Shown here in pieces: positions 1 to 6,208 of a stretch of 12,758 nt of DNA. The notes beneath the pieces are model-generated. The model saw only the letters and a program-made list of their open reading frames with translations. It did not search any database and was not told the DNA's origin. Both the position numbers and the translations under genes were made by a program. The stretch comes from Acidobacteriota bacterium (GTDB lineage Bacteria > Acidobacteriota > Terriglobia > Acidiferrales > UBA7541). Each line of letters starts with the position of its first letter. Position 1 is the first letter of the stretch. Location of the stretch: the NCBI GenBank assembly GCA_003224195.1, contig QHYP01000128.1, positions 1 to 12,758 on the forward strand. Direction: 5' to 3'.

Positions 1-603
1 CATGATCCCCATTCCCTCGGCCAGAGCGCCGCGCTTCAATCCGGTCTCGATGGATTGCTCGATTTTGACAAGCTCTTCCGGCGTTGCTGGGCGATGGAAG
101 GCGGCCTGCACATCCGCAGAGTTGCCGCCAAGGAGGGGACCACTGACATTGGCCATGACATTCGCTCGCACCGGGATGTGTCCGATGCTGACGCCGTAAT
201 TGATGAGGGAGTTCCCTTCCCGGTTGGCGTACCACTTGTCGACATCGTCTGTGCCGCCTTCCAACTCCAGCGAAGTCGTCACGCCGTCGTGGGCCTGGAA
301 CTGATAGTTCCGCGGCTCCTGTCCGTGCTCATGCAAATCGATAAAGCCGGGCGCGACTACAAGCCCTTTGGCGTCAATCGTCGATGCGCCCTTCAGCGCC
401 CCAGCAGAGATCGCCCGAATTTTCCCGCTGCTGATGCCGACATTGCGGACCGCATCGAGTCCTGAATCGGGATCCATCACGCGGCCATTAGCGATGACCA
501 GGTCGTACGATTCATCCGCAGATGCAAGCCGGATAGAAGCCACTGTTGAAGCCACCAGCGCGGAAGCAAGTATCGCGGTTTTCAGTGTCGCCGTGACTTG
601 CAT
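1..603 (-). CDS. Exported amidohydrolase, D-aminoacylase type (3' end outside window)
   Basis: The reading frame runs from ATG at 603 to the left edge without a stop, giving 201 codons of a protein whose family is usually near 500 residues, so the C-terminal part is missing. An N-terminal hydrophobic stretch (about residues 8-28) followed by SADESYDL looks like a Sec signal peptide. The segment DLVIANGRVMDPDSG is the small beta-sandwich start of metal-dependent amidohydrolases, and PGFIDLHEHG carries the HxH metal-binding pair (DLHEH, near residue 91). The family hydrolyses N-acyl-D-amino acids or cyclic amides; export suggests use of peptides or cell-wall material outside the cytoplasm. The start is supported by GGAGG six bases upstream. 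It is the only gene of its transcription unit visible here. Family is secure; the substrate cannot be read from this part. Confidence 0.85.
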   Translation of the reverse strand, partial: MQVTATLKTAILASALVASTVASIRLASADESYDLVIANGRVMDPDSGLDAVRNVGISSGKIRAISAGALKGASTIDAKGLVVAPGFIDLHEHGQEPRNYQFQAHDGVTTSLELEGGTDDVDKWYANREGNSLINYGVSIGHIPVRANVMANVSGPLLGGNSADVQAAFHRPATPEELVKIEQSIETGLKRGALAEGMGIM

Positions 604-656
604 GCAAGACCTCCAAGCGCCCGCATTCCTGGGAGGGACCCGAGCATCAGGGGCCT

Positions 657-685
657 AGTCTTGTTAGCTAACACCGCTGTGTCAA
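657..685 (-). promoter_or_regulatory. Promoter of the amidohydrolase gene with palindromic operator
   Basis: On the minus strand, -35 TTGACA (685-680) is followed after 17 bases by AAGACT (662-657) and then AG. The spacer holds the perfect 12-bp palindrome TGTTAGCTAACA (662-673), which abuts the -10 box and is well placed for a repressor. The leader to the ATG is about 45 bases. The -35 is consensus; the -10 is weak, but the same hexamer at the same spacing stands before nuoI at 9824. Confidence 0.55.
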
Positions 686-734
686 ATGAAAAGTGGGGTC
701 TGCCAGCCGCAGGTCATTCTTGCTCTGGGCTTAA

Positions 735-778
735 GGAAAGAAGAAGCCCCGGGTCGTCAGGGGGAGAAGACCCGGGGC
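735..778 (-). terminator. Rho-independent terminator of the small-protein unit
   Basis: GCCCCGGGTC (746-755) pairs perfectly with GACCCGGGGC (769-778) around a 13-base loop. Read on the minus strand, the stem is followed by TTCTTCTTTCC. It lies 46 bases after the stop at 824, so it ends the two-gene unit 1251-824 and separates it from the amidohydrolase promoter. Confidence 0.75.
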
Positions 779-823
779 CGGGGGTTGAGACACAGGTGGG
801 CCGGAAAAACTGTTTTGGGCGCC

Positions 824-1021
824 TTACTGCACGCGATTGACGGACAGCAGGCAGATCTTTCGCAACTCCTCGTAGGTAAAATAGGTTTTCTCTTCGGAGC
901 CTTGGCTTTCCTTGCGGCCGATGCCCGTTTCACAAGAAATCTTGGACAGATCCTGTTCAGGCATGCCCAGAAGCGCGGCCGCGCGGCCGAGCTCCACGTG
1001 CTTCTCTTCGCGGAGTTTCAT
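824..1021 (-). CDS. Small protein with MerR/excisionase-like winged-helix pattern
   Basis: A 65-residue protein starting MKLREEKHVELG. I chose ATG at 1021 because ATGGAG sits six bases upstream. An in-frame ATG at 1036, overlapping the upstream stop as ATGA, would add five residues. Residues about 9-20 (VELGRAAALLGM) form a first helix, PEQDLSKISCETGI a second, the following charged stretch a possible wing, and YFTYEELRKICLL matches the pattern after the wing in MerR-type domains (Y-x-x-x-E-E-L-x-x-I). This suggests DNA binding without any effector domain. It is co-transcribed with and translationally coupled to the 72-residue gene upstream. The fold is inference by eye; a conserved protein of unknown function is the safe name. 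Confidence 0.6.
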   Translation of the reverse strand: MKLREEKHVELGRAAALLGMPEQDLSKISCETGIGRKESQGSEEKTYFTYEELRKICLLSVNRVQ

Positions 1022-1032
1022 GCGGCACTCCA

Positions 1033-1251
1033 TCATGCAGCCACGATATTGACGCCGTCTTGTTCGACGGCAAGGATCATGGACTTGTAGATGTCCACGT
1101 CCCAGCCCTGGCCGTTGTTTTCGCCGAGGCGCACCCGGACAGCTTCGCCGCAGTCCTTGACCAGTTTTCCACGGAGCGCCACCTTACCTTCACCGAGCGC
1201 CACTTGAAGGACTACCGCCTGGCCGATCCACGGTGCGAATGCGTCGTCCAT
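1033..1251 (-). CDS. Small hypothetical protein, first gene of a two-gene unit
   Basis: A 72-residue protein, MDDAFAPWIGQAVVLQ onward, with ATG at 1251 preceded by GGAGG four bases away. It has no signal peptide or membrane segment. The middle (VVLQVALGEGKVALRGKLVKDCGEAVRVRL) alternates hydrophobic and polar residues with glycine turns, as in a small beta-barrel such as an SH3- or Sm-like fold, and WDVDIYKSMILAVE follows as a last strand pair. I do not recognise the family. The stop TGA overlaps a possible start of the next gene, and both precede one terminator, so the two products are likely made together. Divergent from the patatin gene across a 105-base gap. Confidence 0.65.
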   Translation of the reverse strand: MDDAFAPWIGQAVVLQVALGEGKVALRGKLVKDCGEAVRVRLGENNGQGWDVDIYKSMILAVEQDGVNIVAA

Positions 1252-1356
1252 TCCGCCTCCGAAGAGTGCGTCTTCCCGGCGAGGATCGCGCTAGCCCCTG
1301 CGCTTGCCAATGGTACAGAGGGGGTACCGAACTAGGAGGAAGGTACTGTTTCGCAC

Positions 1357-2349
1357 TTGGGCAAGAACGCTGCCCCGGTATCCGCACCCGTACGGCCGTA
1401 CTGGTCCTCTGGCTCCGATGGTTCATTGTTGCGCCGCGCCGCCTCTGGCAATCTCAGGCGCATGACGCTGCGCGTCCCAGAGTGGCCGGCAAGACCTTCA
1501 CGCGCGAGGGGGGTATCCCTCGCGCTCGGGGGCGGTTTTGCGCGAGGTTTCGCGCATCTGGGTGTCCTAAAAGTTTTCGAGCAGCAGCGCATTCCCATCG
1601 CCGCGATCGCCGGGTCGAGTATTGGCAGCATCATCGGGGCCGCCTATGCCAGCGGCGTGCCTCTCGCGCGAATCATTTCCGTCAGCCGGTCAATTCGGTT
1701 TCGCGATTTCGCGCGCTGGCGCGTGTCGCGACTCGGGTTGGCGAGCAACCAGCGGCTCGGCGATCTGATTTTGCGGGTCCTGCAGGCCCGCACGTTCGAG
1801 GATCTCTTCATCCCCTTGGCAGTTGTGGCCACGGACCTCGGATCAGGCGAGGCGGTCGAATTCACACGCGGGGGCCTTTCCGACGCCATTCGCGCAAGCT
1901 GCGCGTTCCCCGGCCTCTTCGAACCCGTCGAGATCGGCACGCGATGCCTCGTGGACGGGGGACTCGCCGCGCCTGTGCCAACTCGCGCCGCCCGAGTCCT
2001 CGGCGGAGGCTGCGTGGTCGGTGTCTCAGTTGGGGTTCATGATGGCCGCTCTGGCAATCCTTCAAATATTTTCCAGGTGGTAAGCCGCGCCGTCAGCGCC
2101 GCGCAGAAAAACCAGGCCGAACTGTGGGAGCGCGAGGCGGACCTGGTGCTTCGCCCAGATGTCCAGTCCATCGCCTGGGACGATTTTGCAAGCGCCGACG
2201 AGGCCATTGAAGCGGGAGCCGCAGCAGCCAATCTCGCGATCCCACGGATACAAGAGTTGCTCGCCCGCCCGATCGCAAGCCCAGAATTGCATGGCGCATC
2301 CGAGGACGACGCGCCGGGCACCCTGTGGTTGGCGGAGGTGATGCGGTGA
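1357..2349 (+). CDS. Patatin-like phospholipase family protein
   Basis: A lipid acyl hydrolase of the bacterial patatin/RssA type. All family motifs are present: oxyanion loop GGGFARG (residues 58-64), nucleophile elbow GSSIG with Ser88, and DGG with the catalytic Asp200 of the Ser-Asp dyad. There is no signal peptide, so it probably works at the inner face of the membrane. The frame opens after a stop at 1333. TTG at 1357 lies 13 bases after the GGAAGG part of AGGAGGAAGG, somewhat far. ATG at 1462 would shorten the protein by 35 residues, leaves about 17 residues before the first strand as is usual, but has only a weak Shine-Dalgarno. The start is therefore uncertain. The stop overlaps a possible small ORF at 2346, and dedA follows. 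Confidence 0.9.
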   Translation: MGKNAAPVSAPVRPYWSSGSDGSLLRRAASGNLRRMTLRVPEWPARPSRARGVSLALGGGFARGFAHLGVLKVFEQQRIPIAAIAGSSIGSIIGAAYASGVPLARIISVSRSIRFRDFARWRVSRLGLASNQRLGDLILRVLQARTFEDLFIPLAVVATDLGSGEAVEFTRGGLSDAIRASCAFPGLFEPVEIGTRCLVDGGLAAPVPTRAARVLGGGCVVGVSVGVHDGRSGNPSNIFQVVSRAVSAAQKNQAELWEREADLVLRPDVQSIAWDDFASADEAIEAGAAAANLAIPRIQELLARPIASPELHGASEDDAPGTLWLAEVMR

Positions 2350-2573
2350 TCCGCCTGCCGTTGTACCTAATTGGGGCGAGCCTCGCTCTGGTCGTGATCT
2401 GGCACGAATGCGGAGAGAATCTCGGAGTTTTCTGCTATCGTCTTGGTTCCAGCTTATTCGCGCGGGCGCGGGCGACTGAGCTCGTTCCGGTTCGCGTCAG
2501 AGAAAGGTTGCCGTTCGCTTGTTCGAAGCCTTACGAAACCTTCTCCACACGCTCTACGATGTGGAGGGCCTGA
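2346..2573 (+). CDS. Possible small membrane ORF between patatin and dedA
   Basis: A 75-codon frame starting GTG at 2346, overlapping the patatin stop as GTGA, with a near-perfect ribosome site (GGAGGTGAT) seven bases upstream. Residues 2-17 (IRLPLYLIGASLALVV) form one membrane-length hydrophobic stretch, followed by WHECGENLGVFCYRL and an arginine-rich tail. The last 55 bases overlap the dedA start in another frame. The strong ribosome site and hydrophobic N-terminus support a real product; the unfamiliar C-terminal half and the overlap argue against. If not coding, the strip 2350-2518 is an intergenic leader of dedA; it contains an extended -10-like TGCTATCGT at 2433. Confidence 0.3.
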   Translation: MIRLPLYLIGASLALVVIWHECGENLGVFCYRLGSSLFARARATELVPVRVRERLPFACSKPYETFSTRSTMWRA

Positions 2574-3190
2574 TTCGCTGGGGCGGCGCGCTCCTCGTTT
2601 GCACAATCGTTTTCACTGAAACAGGGTTTTTCGTCGGATTTTTCCTGCCGGGTGATTCCCTTTTGGTTACCGCGGGTGTTTTAGCCGCGACTGGACAACT
2701 TCGCCTCGGTTGGTTATTGCTGCTGGTCACGTTGTGCGCCATCGCGGGCGACCAGATTGGCTACTGGATCGGACGCACGGCGGGCCAGGCGCTGTACCGA
2801 AGAGAGGATTCGTTCCTCTTTCGCCGCAGTCATCTTCAGCGAGCTCATAACTTCTACACGAAGTACGGCGGAAAAACGGTGATTCTTGCCCGTTTTGTGC
2901 CCATTGTCCGCACGTTCTGTCCGCCGGTGGCAGGGGCAGCCGAAATGCCCTATTCGCGGTACGTTCTCTATGACATATTCGGGGGAGCATTCTGGGTTTG
3001 CAGCTTGATTCTGGTCGGTTACTTTCTGGGCCGGTCGGTACCGCACATCAATCAACGCATCCACTACGTGATCGCTGTCGTCGTTTTTCTCTCCATTCTG
3101 CCCGGACTTATCGGGGTCTTGCGTGCGCGCCACGTGGCCCGGCGGGCGTCCCCCAAGAACACGCCGCTTCGGGAACCACAGGGCGAATAA
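2519..3190 (+). CDS. DedA family membrane protein
   Basis: A 223-residue polytopic inner-membrane protein of the DedA/SNARE-associated (VTT) superfamily, whose members move undecaprenyl phosphate or phospholipids across the membrane and affect envelope homeostasis. Seen here: ETGFFVGFFLPGDSLL (Glu34 and the PGD at 44-46), the re-entrant region with GDQIGYWIG (77-85), and the hallmark RFVPIVRTF (Arg125 to Phe133) before a GA-rich re-entrant helix; two further membrane segments follow (about 150-170 and 181-201) and a basic tail. The start is TTG at 2519, because the frame has a stop at 2477 and no ATG or GTG between; AGAAAGG lies 11 bases upstream. It is three bases from the HAD gene and in line with the patatin gene, so a shared transcript is likely. 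Confidence 0.92.
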   Translation: MFEALRNLLHTLYDVEGLIRWGGALLVCTIVFTETGFFVGFFLPGDSLLVTAGVLAATGQLRLGWLLLLVTLCAIAGDQIGYWIGRTAGQALYRREDSFLFRRSHLQRAHNFYTKYGGKTVILARFVPIVRTFCPPVAGAAEMPYSRYVLYDIFGGAFWVCSLILVGYFLGRSVPHINQRIHYVIAVVVFLSILPGLIGVLRARHVARRASPKNTPLREPQGE

Positions 3191-3193
3191 GCC

Positions 3194-3823
3194 GTGCCAG
3201 CGTTCAAGCTCCGCGCCATCCTTTTTGACATCGGCAACGTGCTCGTTCGCGTAGACATTGCCCGCGCAACGGCTGGGCTGGCCGCCGACACCACACTGTC
3301 CCCGCAGGAGATCTGGACAGCTTTGCAGCATGATCCCCGCTGGCGAGATTGGCAGGAGGGTCGGATATCACCGCGCGAGTGGCACTCTCACGTGACGCTG
3401 CGTCTTGGCGGCAAACTGCATTTCGAGGAATTCTGTGCGGCCTGGAATCGTGCTTTGTCGCCGGAACCGGTCCTTGCCGACGACCTTCTCGCTGAACTCT
3501 CTCGGAGACATTATCGTCTCTGTGTTCTCTCAAACACAGATCCGATTCACGTGGCCCACATGGAGTCGAACTTTTCCTTCCTGCGCCATTTCCCACACCG
3601 CGTTTATTCCTGCACGGCGAGGGTCAGTAAGCCCGATCCGGCCATATACAAGGAGGGGCTGGGGAAGTGCGGGATCGCCGCCAAGGAAGCTCTCTACGTT
3701 GACGATATCCCAGCGTATGTGGAAGCTGCTCAAGGACTTGGCATGGACGGTATCGTCTTCTCCTCCGCCGAGCAGTTCCAGGCCGCACTCCGGGCGCGTG
3801 GCGTTGTTCCAACCATTCCTTAG
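3194..3823 (+). CDS. HAD-IA family hydrolase (YihX-like)
   Basis: A 209-residue cytoplasmic haloacid-dehalogenase-fold protein. Motif I is FDIGNVLVR with nucleophile Asp12 and Gly14 at the +2 position, the DxGNV variant seen in YihX-type sugar phosphatases. Motif II is LSNT (Ser113), motif III is SKPDP with Lys146, and motif IV is YVDDIPAYVEAA with Asp170-Asp171. The helical cap lies between about 18 and 95. Reaction is most likely hydrolysis of a small phosphate ester; the substrate is unknown. The start is GTG at 3194, three bases after the dedA stop, with only a weak AGGGCGA upstream, so translation is probably coupled to dedA. No terminator follows; the next 240 bases are regulatory-looking. 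Confidence 0.88.
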   Translation: MPAFKLRAILFDIGNVLVRVDIARATAGLAADTTLSPQEIWTALQHDPRWRDWQEGRISPREWHSHVTLRLGGKLHFEEFCAAWNRALSPEPVLADDLLAELSRRHYRLCVLSNTDPIHVAHMESNFSFLRHFPHRVYSCTARVSKPDPAIYKEGLGKCGIAAKEALYVDDIPAYVEAAQGLGMDGIVFSSAEQFQAALRARGVVPTIP

Positions 3824-3869
3824 CCGCTTTTCGAAACCGTGAGAGAGAATACCTTCGAGCCAAACCTTG

Positions 3870-3890
3870 CGCGAAAACGGCATTTTCGCG
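3870..3890. repeat. Perfect inverted repeat CGCGAAAA-CGGCA-TTTTCGCG
   Basis: Eight-base arms at 3870-3877 and 3883-3890 with a five-base loop. It lies 47 bases after the HAD stop. There is no T-tract behind it on either strand, so a protein-binding site or mRNA-stabilising hairpin is as likely as a terminator. Confidence 0.5.
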
Positions 3891-3915
3891 TAAAGATTGC
3901 AGGGACTAGTACCTT

Positions 3916-3953
3916 CGGCCAGTATACTGGCCGTGCGGCCAGTTCCCGGAACT
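3916..3953. promoter_or_regulatory. Palindrome cluster with embedded -10 box upstream of the coiled-coil gene
   Basis: CGGCCAGTATACTGGCCG (3916-3933) is a perfect 18-bp palindrome whose centre holds TATACT, a near-consensus -10 box at 3923-3928. The half-site CGGCCAGT recurs in direct orientation at 3936-3943, exactly 20 bases on, and runs into a second palindrome AGTTCCCGGAACT (3941-3953). Three half-sites in 28 bases over a -10 box is the layout of a repressor operator. No good -35 stands at 16-18 bases. A second possible promoter, TTGGCG-N18-TAAATG (3998-4027), has an imperfect 20-bp palindrome in its spacer (4004-4023, 16 of 20 symmetric). Confidence 0.5.
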
Positions 3954-4064
3954 CGTTAAGGCCACATGAGTTGCGCATGGTGACTGGTGGCAATCTTTTG
4001 GCGTACAAAGTGCACACTGTGTAAATGATTTTTGCCCACCTGAGGGGAGGAGGGTCAATTGACA

Positions 4065-4916
4065 ATGTCCGAGGAGAATATTGTGGATACTCGAAGTGGT
4101 TCGTGGCACCTTCCGGCCACGATTATCCTGGGCTTGATCGCCGTCGGCGGTCTGGCTTTCGGCTGGCATGCCAATTCGCAGTTGGACGCCACCCAGCAGA
4201 CCGTTGCGGCTCAAGTAAGGGCTGTGCAACAGTCGCTCGACCAGGATATGGCCGGATTGAAGGACCGCCAAGCCCAGGCGGAAAAGACCAACTCCGAGCT
4301 GCAAGGTGACCTGAACGTTGTCACCAAGCGGCTCAAAATCACGCAAGGCCAGTTGAAGACTGCGCGTGAAGAAACGAACAAGTTGAATCAGGAGACGTCG
4401 CAGAAGCTGACCGCCCTTGATACATCCATGAAGAGCGAACTCGCGACAAAAGCAAGCACGGATGATGTCAAGACCGTGGACACTAAGGTTGGCGGCGTTC
4501 GTACGGATCTCGATTCCACCCGCGAAGACCTGAAGATGGCGCGCAGCGAACTCGGAACCCTTATTGCGCGCAACCACGAAGATATCGAAACGCTGCGCCG
4601 CCTGGGTGAGCGCGACTACGTCGAGTTCACCATCGCCGGCAGGAATAAGCCGCAGAAGGTGGCCAACGTAACGGTCGTGCTTCGCGCCATCAATGAAAAG
4701 AGGAACCAGTTCAGCGTGGCCATGACCGTGGAAGACAAGCGCTATGAGAAGAGGAACCGGGCTATCAATGAGCCGATTTTCTTCTACACCTCCGGCGCGC
4801 ATCAGGCCGAAGAATTGGTCATCAACAAGGTTGGCAAAGACCAGATCAGCGGCTACGTCAGCATCCCGAAGGCGAACACGGCTCCGGCCAGCACGACTTC
4901 GAGTTCGGGCCGGTAG
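4065..4916 (+). CDS. Membrane-anchored coiled-coil protein of unknown function
   Basis: A 283-residue protein with a short N-terminal cytoplasmic part, one membrane segment (about 17-34, ATIILGLIAVGGLAFGW), a long charged heptad-rich region rich in Gln, Glu, Lys and Thr (about 38-185) that should form a coiled coil outside the membrane, a compact beta-rich domain (about 190-262, from RDYVEFTIAG) and a Ser/Thr tail. I do not recognise the family; it resembles envelope spacer or scaffold proteins. ATG at 4065 follows GGAGGAGGG by ten bases; TTG at 4059 in the same frame is closer to it and would add two residues. It is monocistronic: palindromic regulatory DNA on one side and a strong terminator on the other. 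No enzyme motif is seen. Confidence 0.85.
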   Translation: MSEENIVDTRSGSWHLPATIILGLIAVGGLAFGWHANSQLDATQQTVAAQVRAVQQSLDQDMAGLKDRQAQAEKTNSELQGDLNVVTKRLKITQGQLKTAREETNKLNQETSQKLTALDTSMKSELATKASTDDVKTVDTKVGGVRTDLDSTREDLKMARSELGTLIARNHEDIETLRRLGERDYVEFTIAGRNKPQKVANVTVVLRAINEKRNQFSVAMTVEDKRYEKRNRAINEPIFFYTSGAHQAEELVINKVGKDQISGYVSIPKANTAPASTTSSSGR

Positions 4917-4944
4917 GCACGCCAAGGCAACAAACTGAACGCAG

Positions 4945-4980
4945 AGCGGGCGGGAAACAAATTCCCGCCCGCTTTTCTTT
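4945..4980 (+). terminator. Rho-independent terminator of the coiled-coil gene
   Basis: GCGGGCGGGAA (4946-4956) and TTCCCGCCCGC (4962-4972) form an 11-bp perfect stem, extended by A4945-T4973, with a five-base loop ACAAA, followed by TTTTCTTT. It begins 28 bases after the stop at 4916. Confidence 0.93.
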
Positions 4981-5461
4981 GCTCAGATAACTCTCCAGGC
5001 CCGCCCAACCTGGCGCACACGAGATGATAAATTTACCGCCCGCCGAACCTCACGCACCACCTCAAGCCAAACTGTCCTCAAAGGCGCCTGAAGCCAGGTG
5101 TGTCCAGTTTGAGCACCGAGTCCCGACAAGAGGCGACCGAGGTAGCCCTCCCTAAAGGCCCGCTTGGAGACCGCGCCACTTGGCCGAGCGTCGCAGAGAT
5201 GTGACGCCAGCGGGAAACAGAGTGGCCATAGTGTAAGGCGTCTTGCATTCACTCAGGGCGCCGGCGCATGCCGCTGCTGGTGGGCCTCGCATCTGTTAGA
5301 AATAGCACAACTTATGCGACGACGAATCCGCGAGGACCTGGCATCTGAATTGCCAGCTTATCTCAGCATGCGGGGGGAGTTGTCACTGCACCCACGAACT
5401 CGGCTGTGCGCAGCCGGCTTGGCGGAGGGAAGGAACACCGAGTACTAGGAGATTTGAACCT
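4981..5461. other. 480-base intergenic region, leader of the small membrane gene
   Basis: No convincing coding frame; a minus-strand frame at 4983-5252 lacks a good ribosome site and resembles nothing. The 3' part has two small perfect hairpins: CTGGCA/TGCCAG (5338-5343, 5351-5356) and CGGCTG/CAGCCG with a four-base loop (5401-5406, 5411-5416), the second 30 bases before the ribosome site of the gene at 5462. I see no known riboswitch core and no consensus promoter. A structured leader or a small RNA is possible. Confidence 0.35.
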
Positions 5462-5644
5462 ATGTTGACGCTTATTCGTAAGTTGCGCGTTCCTGCCTCC
5501 GAATCTCAGATGGCCCTGTTGCTCGCGCTGAATTCAGTGATTATGAGTCTGATGTTATGGATAATTCTGTGGCAGTCACGCGTCATTGCCGATCAAAGGG
5601 ATGTGATCCAATGGCTTGTTCGCAGCTTCAAGTTCGGCGCTTAA
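5462..5644 (+). CDS. Small single-pass membrane protein, 60 residues
   Basis: ATG at 5462 is preceded by AGGAG ten bases upstream. The N-terminus MLTLIRKLRVPASESQ is basic and amphipathic; residues about 17-39 (MALLLALNSVIMSLMLWIILW) form one membrane helix; the rest (QSRVIADQRDVIQWLVRSFKFGA) is an amphipathic helix. The positive-inside rule places the N-terminus in the cytoplasm. No family is recognised. It stands alone between the structured leader and the next small gene, 104 bases on. Codon choice and the clean composition of the membrane helix make a real gene likely. Confidence 0.7.
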   Translation: MLTLIRKLRVPASESQMALLLALNSVIMSLMLWIILWQSRVIADQRDVIQWLVRSFKFGA

Positions 5645-5711
5645 ATCGGCGCTTGTTGGGCGCGCCTGCCCGCCTCATTCTTCCGGCAGGTCACAAAAAC
5701 TTTCTCTGCCG

Positions 5712-5720
5712 TGCTATGAT
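5712..5720 (+). promoter_or_regulatory. Extended -10 promoter of the small secreted basic peptide
   Basis: TGCTATGAT: TG at 5712-5713 and -10 TATGAT at 5715-5720, a strong extended -10. No clear -35 is needed or seen at 17 bases. Predicted transcription start is near 5727, about 22 bases before the TTG start. Confidence 0.55.
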
Positions 5721-5748
5721 CCACGCGTCCCAATTCTAGGGGGAAGCC

Positions 5749-5958
5749 TTGAGACTTCATCTCGCGCTCGCTGTTTTGACTGCATTGCCAGTACTTCCTG
5801 CGCTGGCAGTTCCATCGCCGAATCTGGCGCAATCCGAACCCAAGCCTTCCACCGCACATTCGGCGCACCCCCGGAACCGGCAATCCACTCGGAAGCACCG
5901 CGGTTCGACTCACCGCACGCATCAGCGATCGCAGCACCGTCGGCGCCAGCCAAGCTGA
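5749..5958 (+). CDS. Small secreted His/Arg-rich basic protein
   Basis: A 69-residue frame starting TTG at 5749 with AGGGGGA four bases upstream. Residues 1-20 (LRLHLALAVLTALPVLPALA) are a Sec-type signal peptide with a probable cut after ALA. The mature part, SPNLAQSEPKPST onward, becomes very basic and low in complexity, with about eight His and a dozen Arg in the last 35 residues (motifs HRTHQRSQHRRR) and almost no acidic residues. This resembles acid-shock or metal-binding periplasmic peptides in composition only; no homology is claimed. An extended -10 promoter 29 bases upstream and a terminator 25 bases downstream frame it as a self-contained transcription unit, the main reason to accept such an odd protein. 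Confidence 0.6.
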   Translation: MRLHLALAVLTALPVLPALAVPSPNLAQSEPKPSTAHSAHPRNRQSTRKHRGSTHRTHQRSQHRRRQPS

Positions 5959-5982
5959 GCCGTTCAATTTTGAAAAGCAAAG

Positions 5983-6009
5983 CGGGGAGCCGGGCGGCTC
6001 CCCGTTTTG
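5983..6009 (+). terminator. Rho-independent terminator of the secreted basic peptide gene
   Basis: CGGGGAGCC (5983-5991) pairs with GGCTCCCCG (5996-6004) around loop GGGC, followed by TTTT; upstream AAA can pair with the T-tract. It lies 25 bases after the stop at 5958. Confidence 0.88.
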
Positions 6010-6208
6010 CCAATTTGCTGCGTCGTCTGCGGAGGTTCGCCGGCCAAGCGATCGTTCCGCGACGACTCGCACCGCAAAAGCGGTGTGCTTCAGCTTTACT
6101 TCGGCTCTAAGCCCGGTGGAGTCATTCTCCTTCTCCGGAGCTCATGGAGCTCTAACGCCCTTTTACTCCCGTGAACGGACGATTGCAAGGGAAAAGGAGG
6201 CAATCAAA
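6010..6208. other. Intergenic stretch without recognised genes
   Basis: Short frames exist on both strands but none shows a good start, known motif or usual composition. The only structures are GAGCTC-ATG-GAGCTC near 6140 and a strong ribosome-like AAAAGGAGG at 6192-6200, treated with the next entry. Confidence 0.3.

Noticed and set aside
1312..1328. GGTAC/GTACC inverted repeat between the divergent units
   Set aside because: Five-base arms are expected by chance; no promoter box lines up with it.
1233..2042. 269-residue plus-strand frame overlapping the patatin gene
   Set aside because: Arg-rich, motif-free alternative frame; the overlapping frame has complete patatin motifs.
2714..3331. 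205-residue minus-strand frame
   Set aside because: Antisense to dedA and the HAD gene, no motif.
3906..4925. 339-residue minus-strand frame
   Set aside because: It is the antisense shadow of the coiled-coil gene, which has the better ribosome site, membrane anchor and a correctly oriented terminator; the frame shows no family motif.
4983..5252. 89-residue minus-strand frame in the intergenic region
   Set aside because: Weak ribosome site, ends against the terminator of the opposite gene, no recognisable domain.
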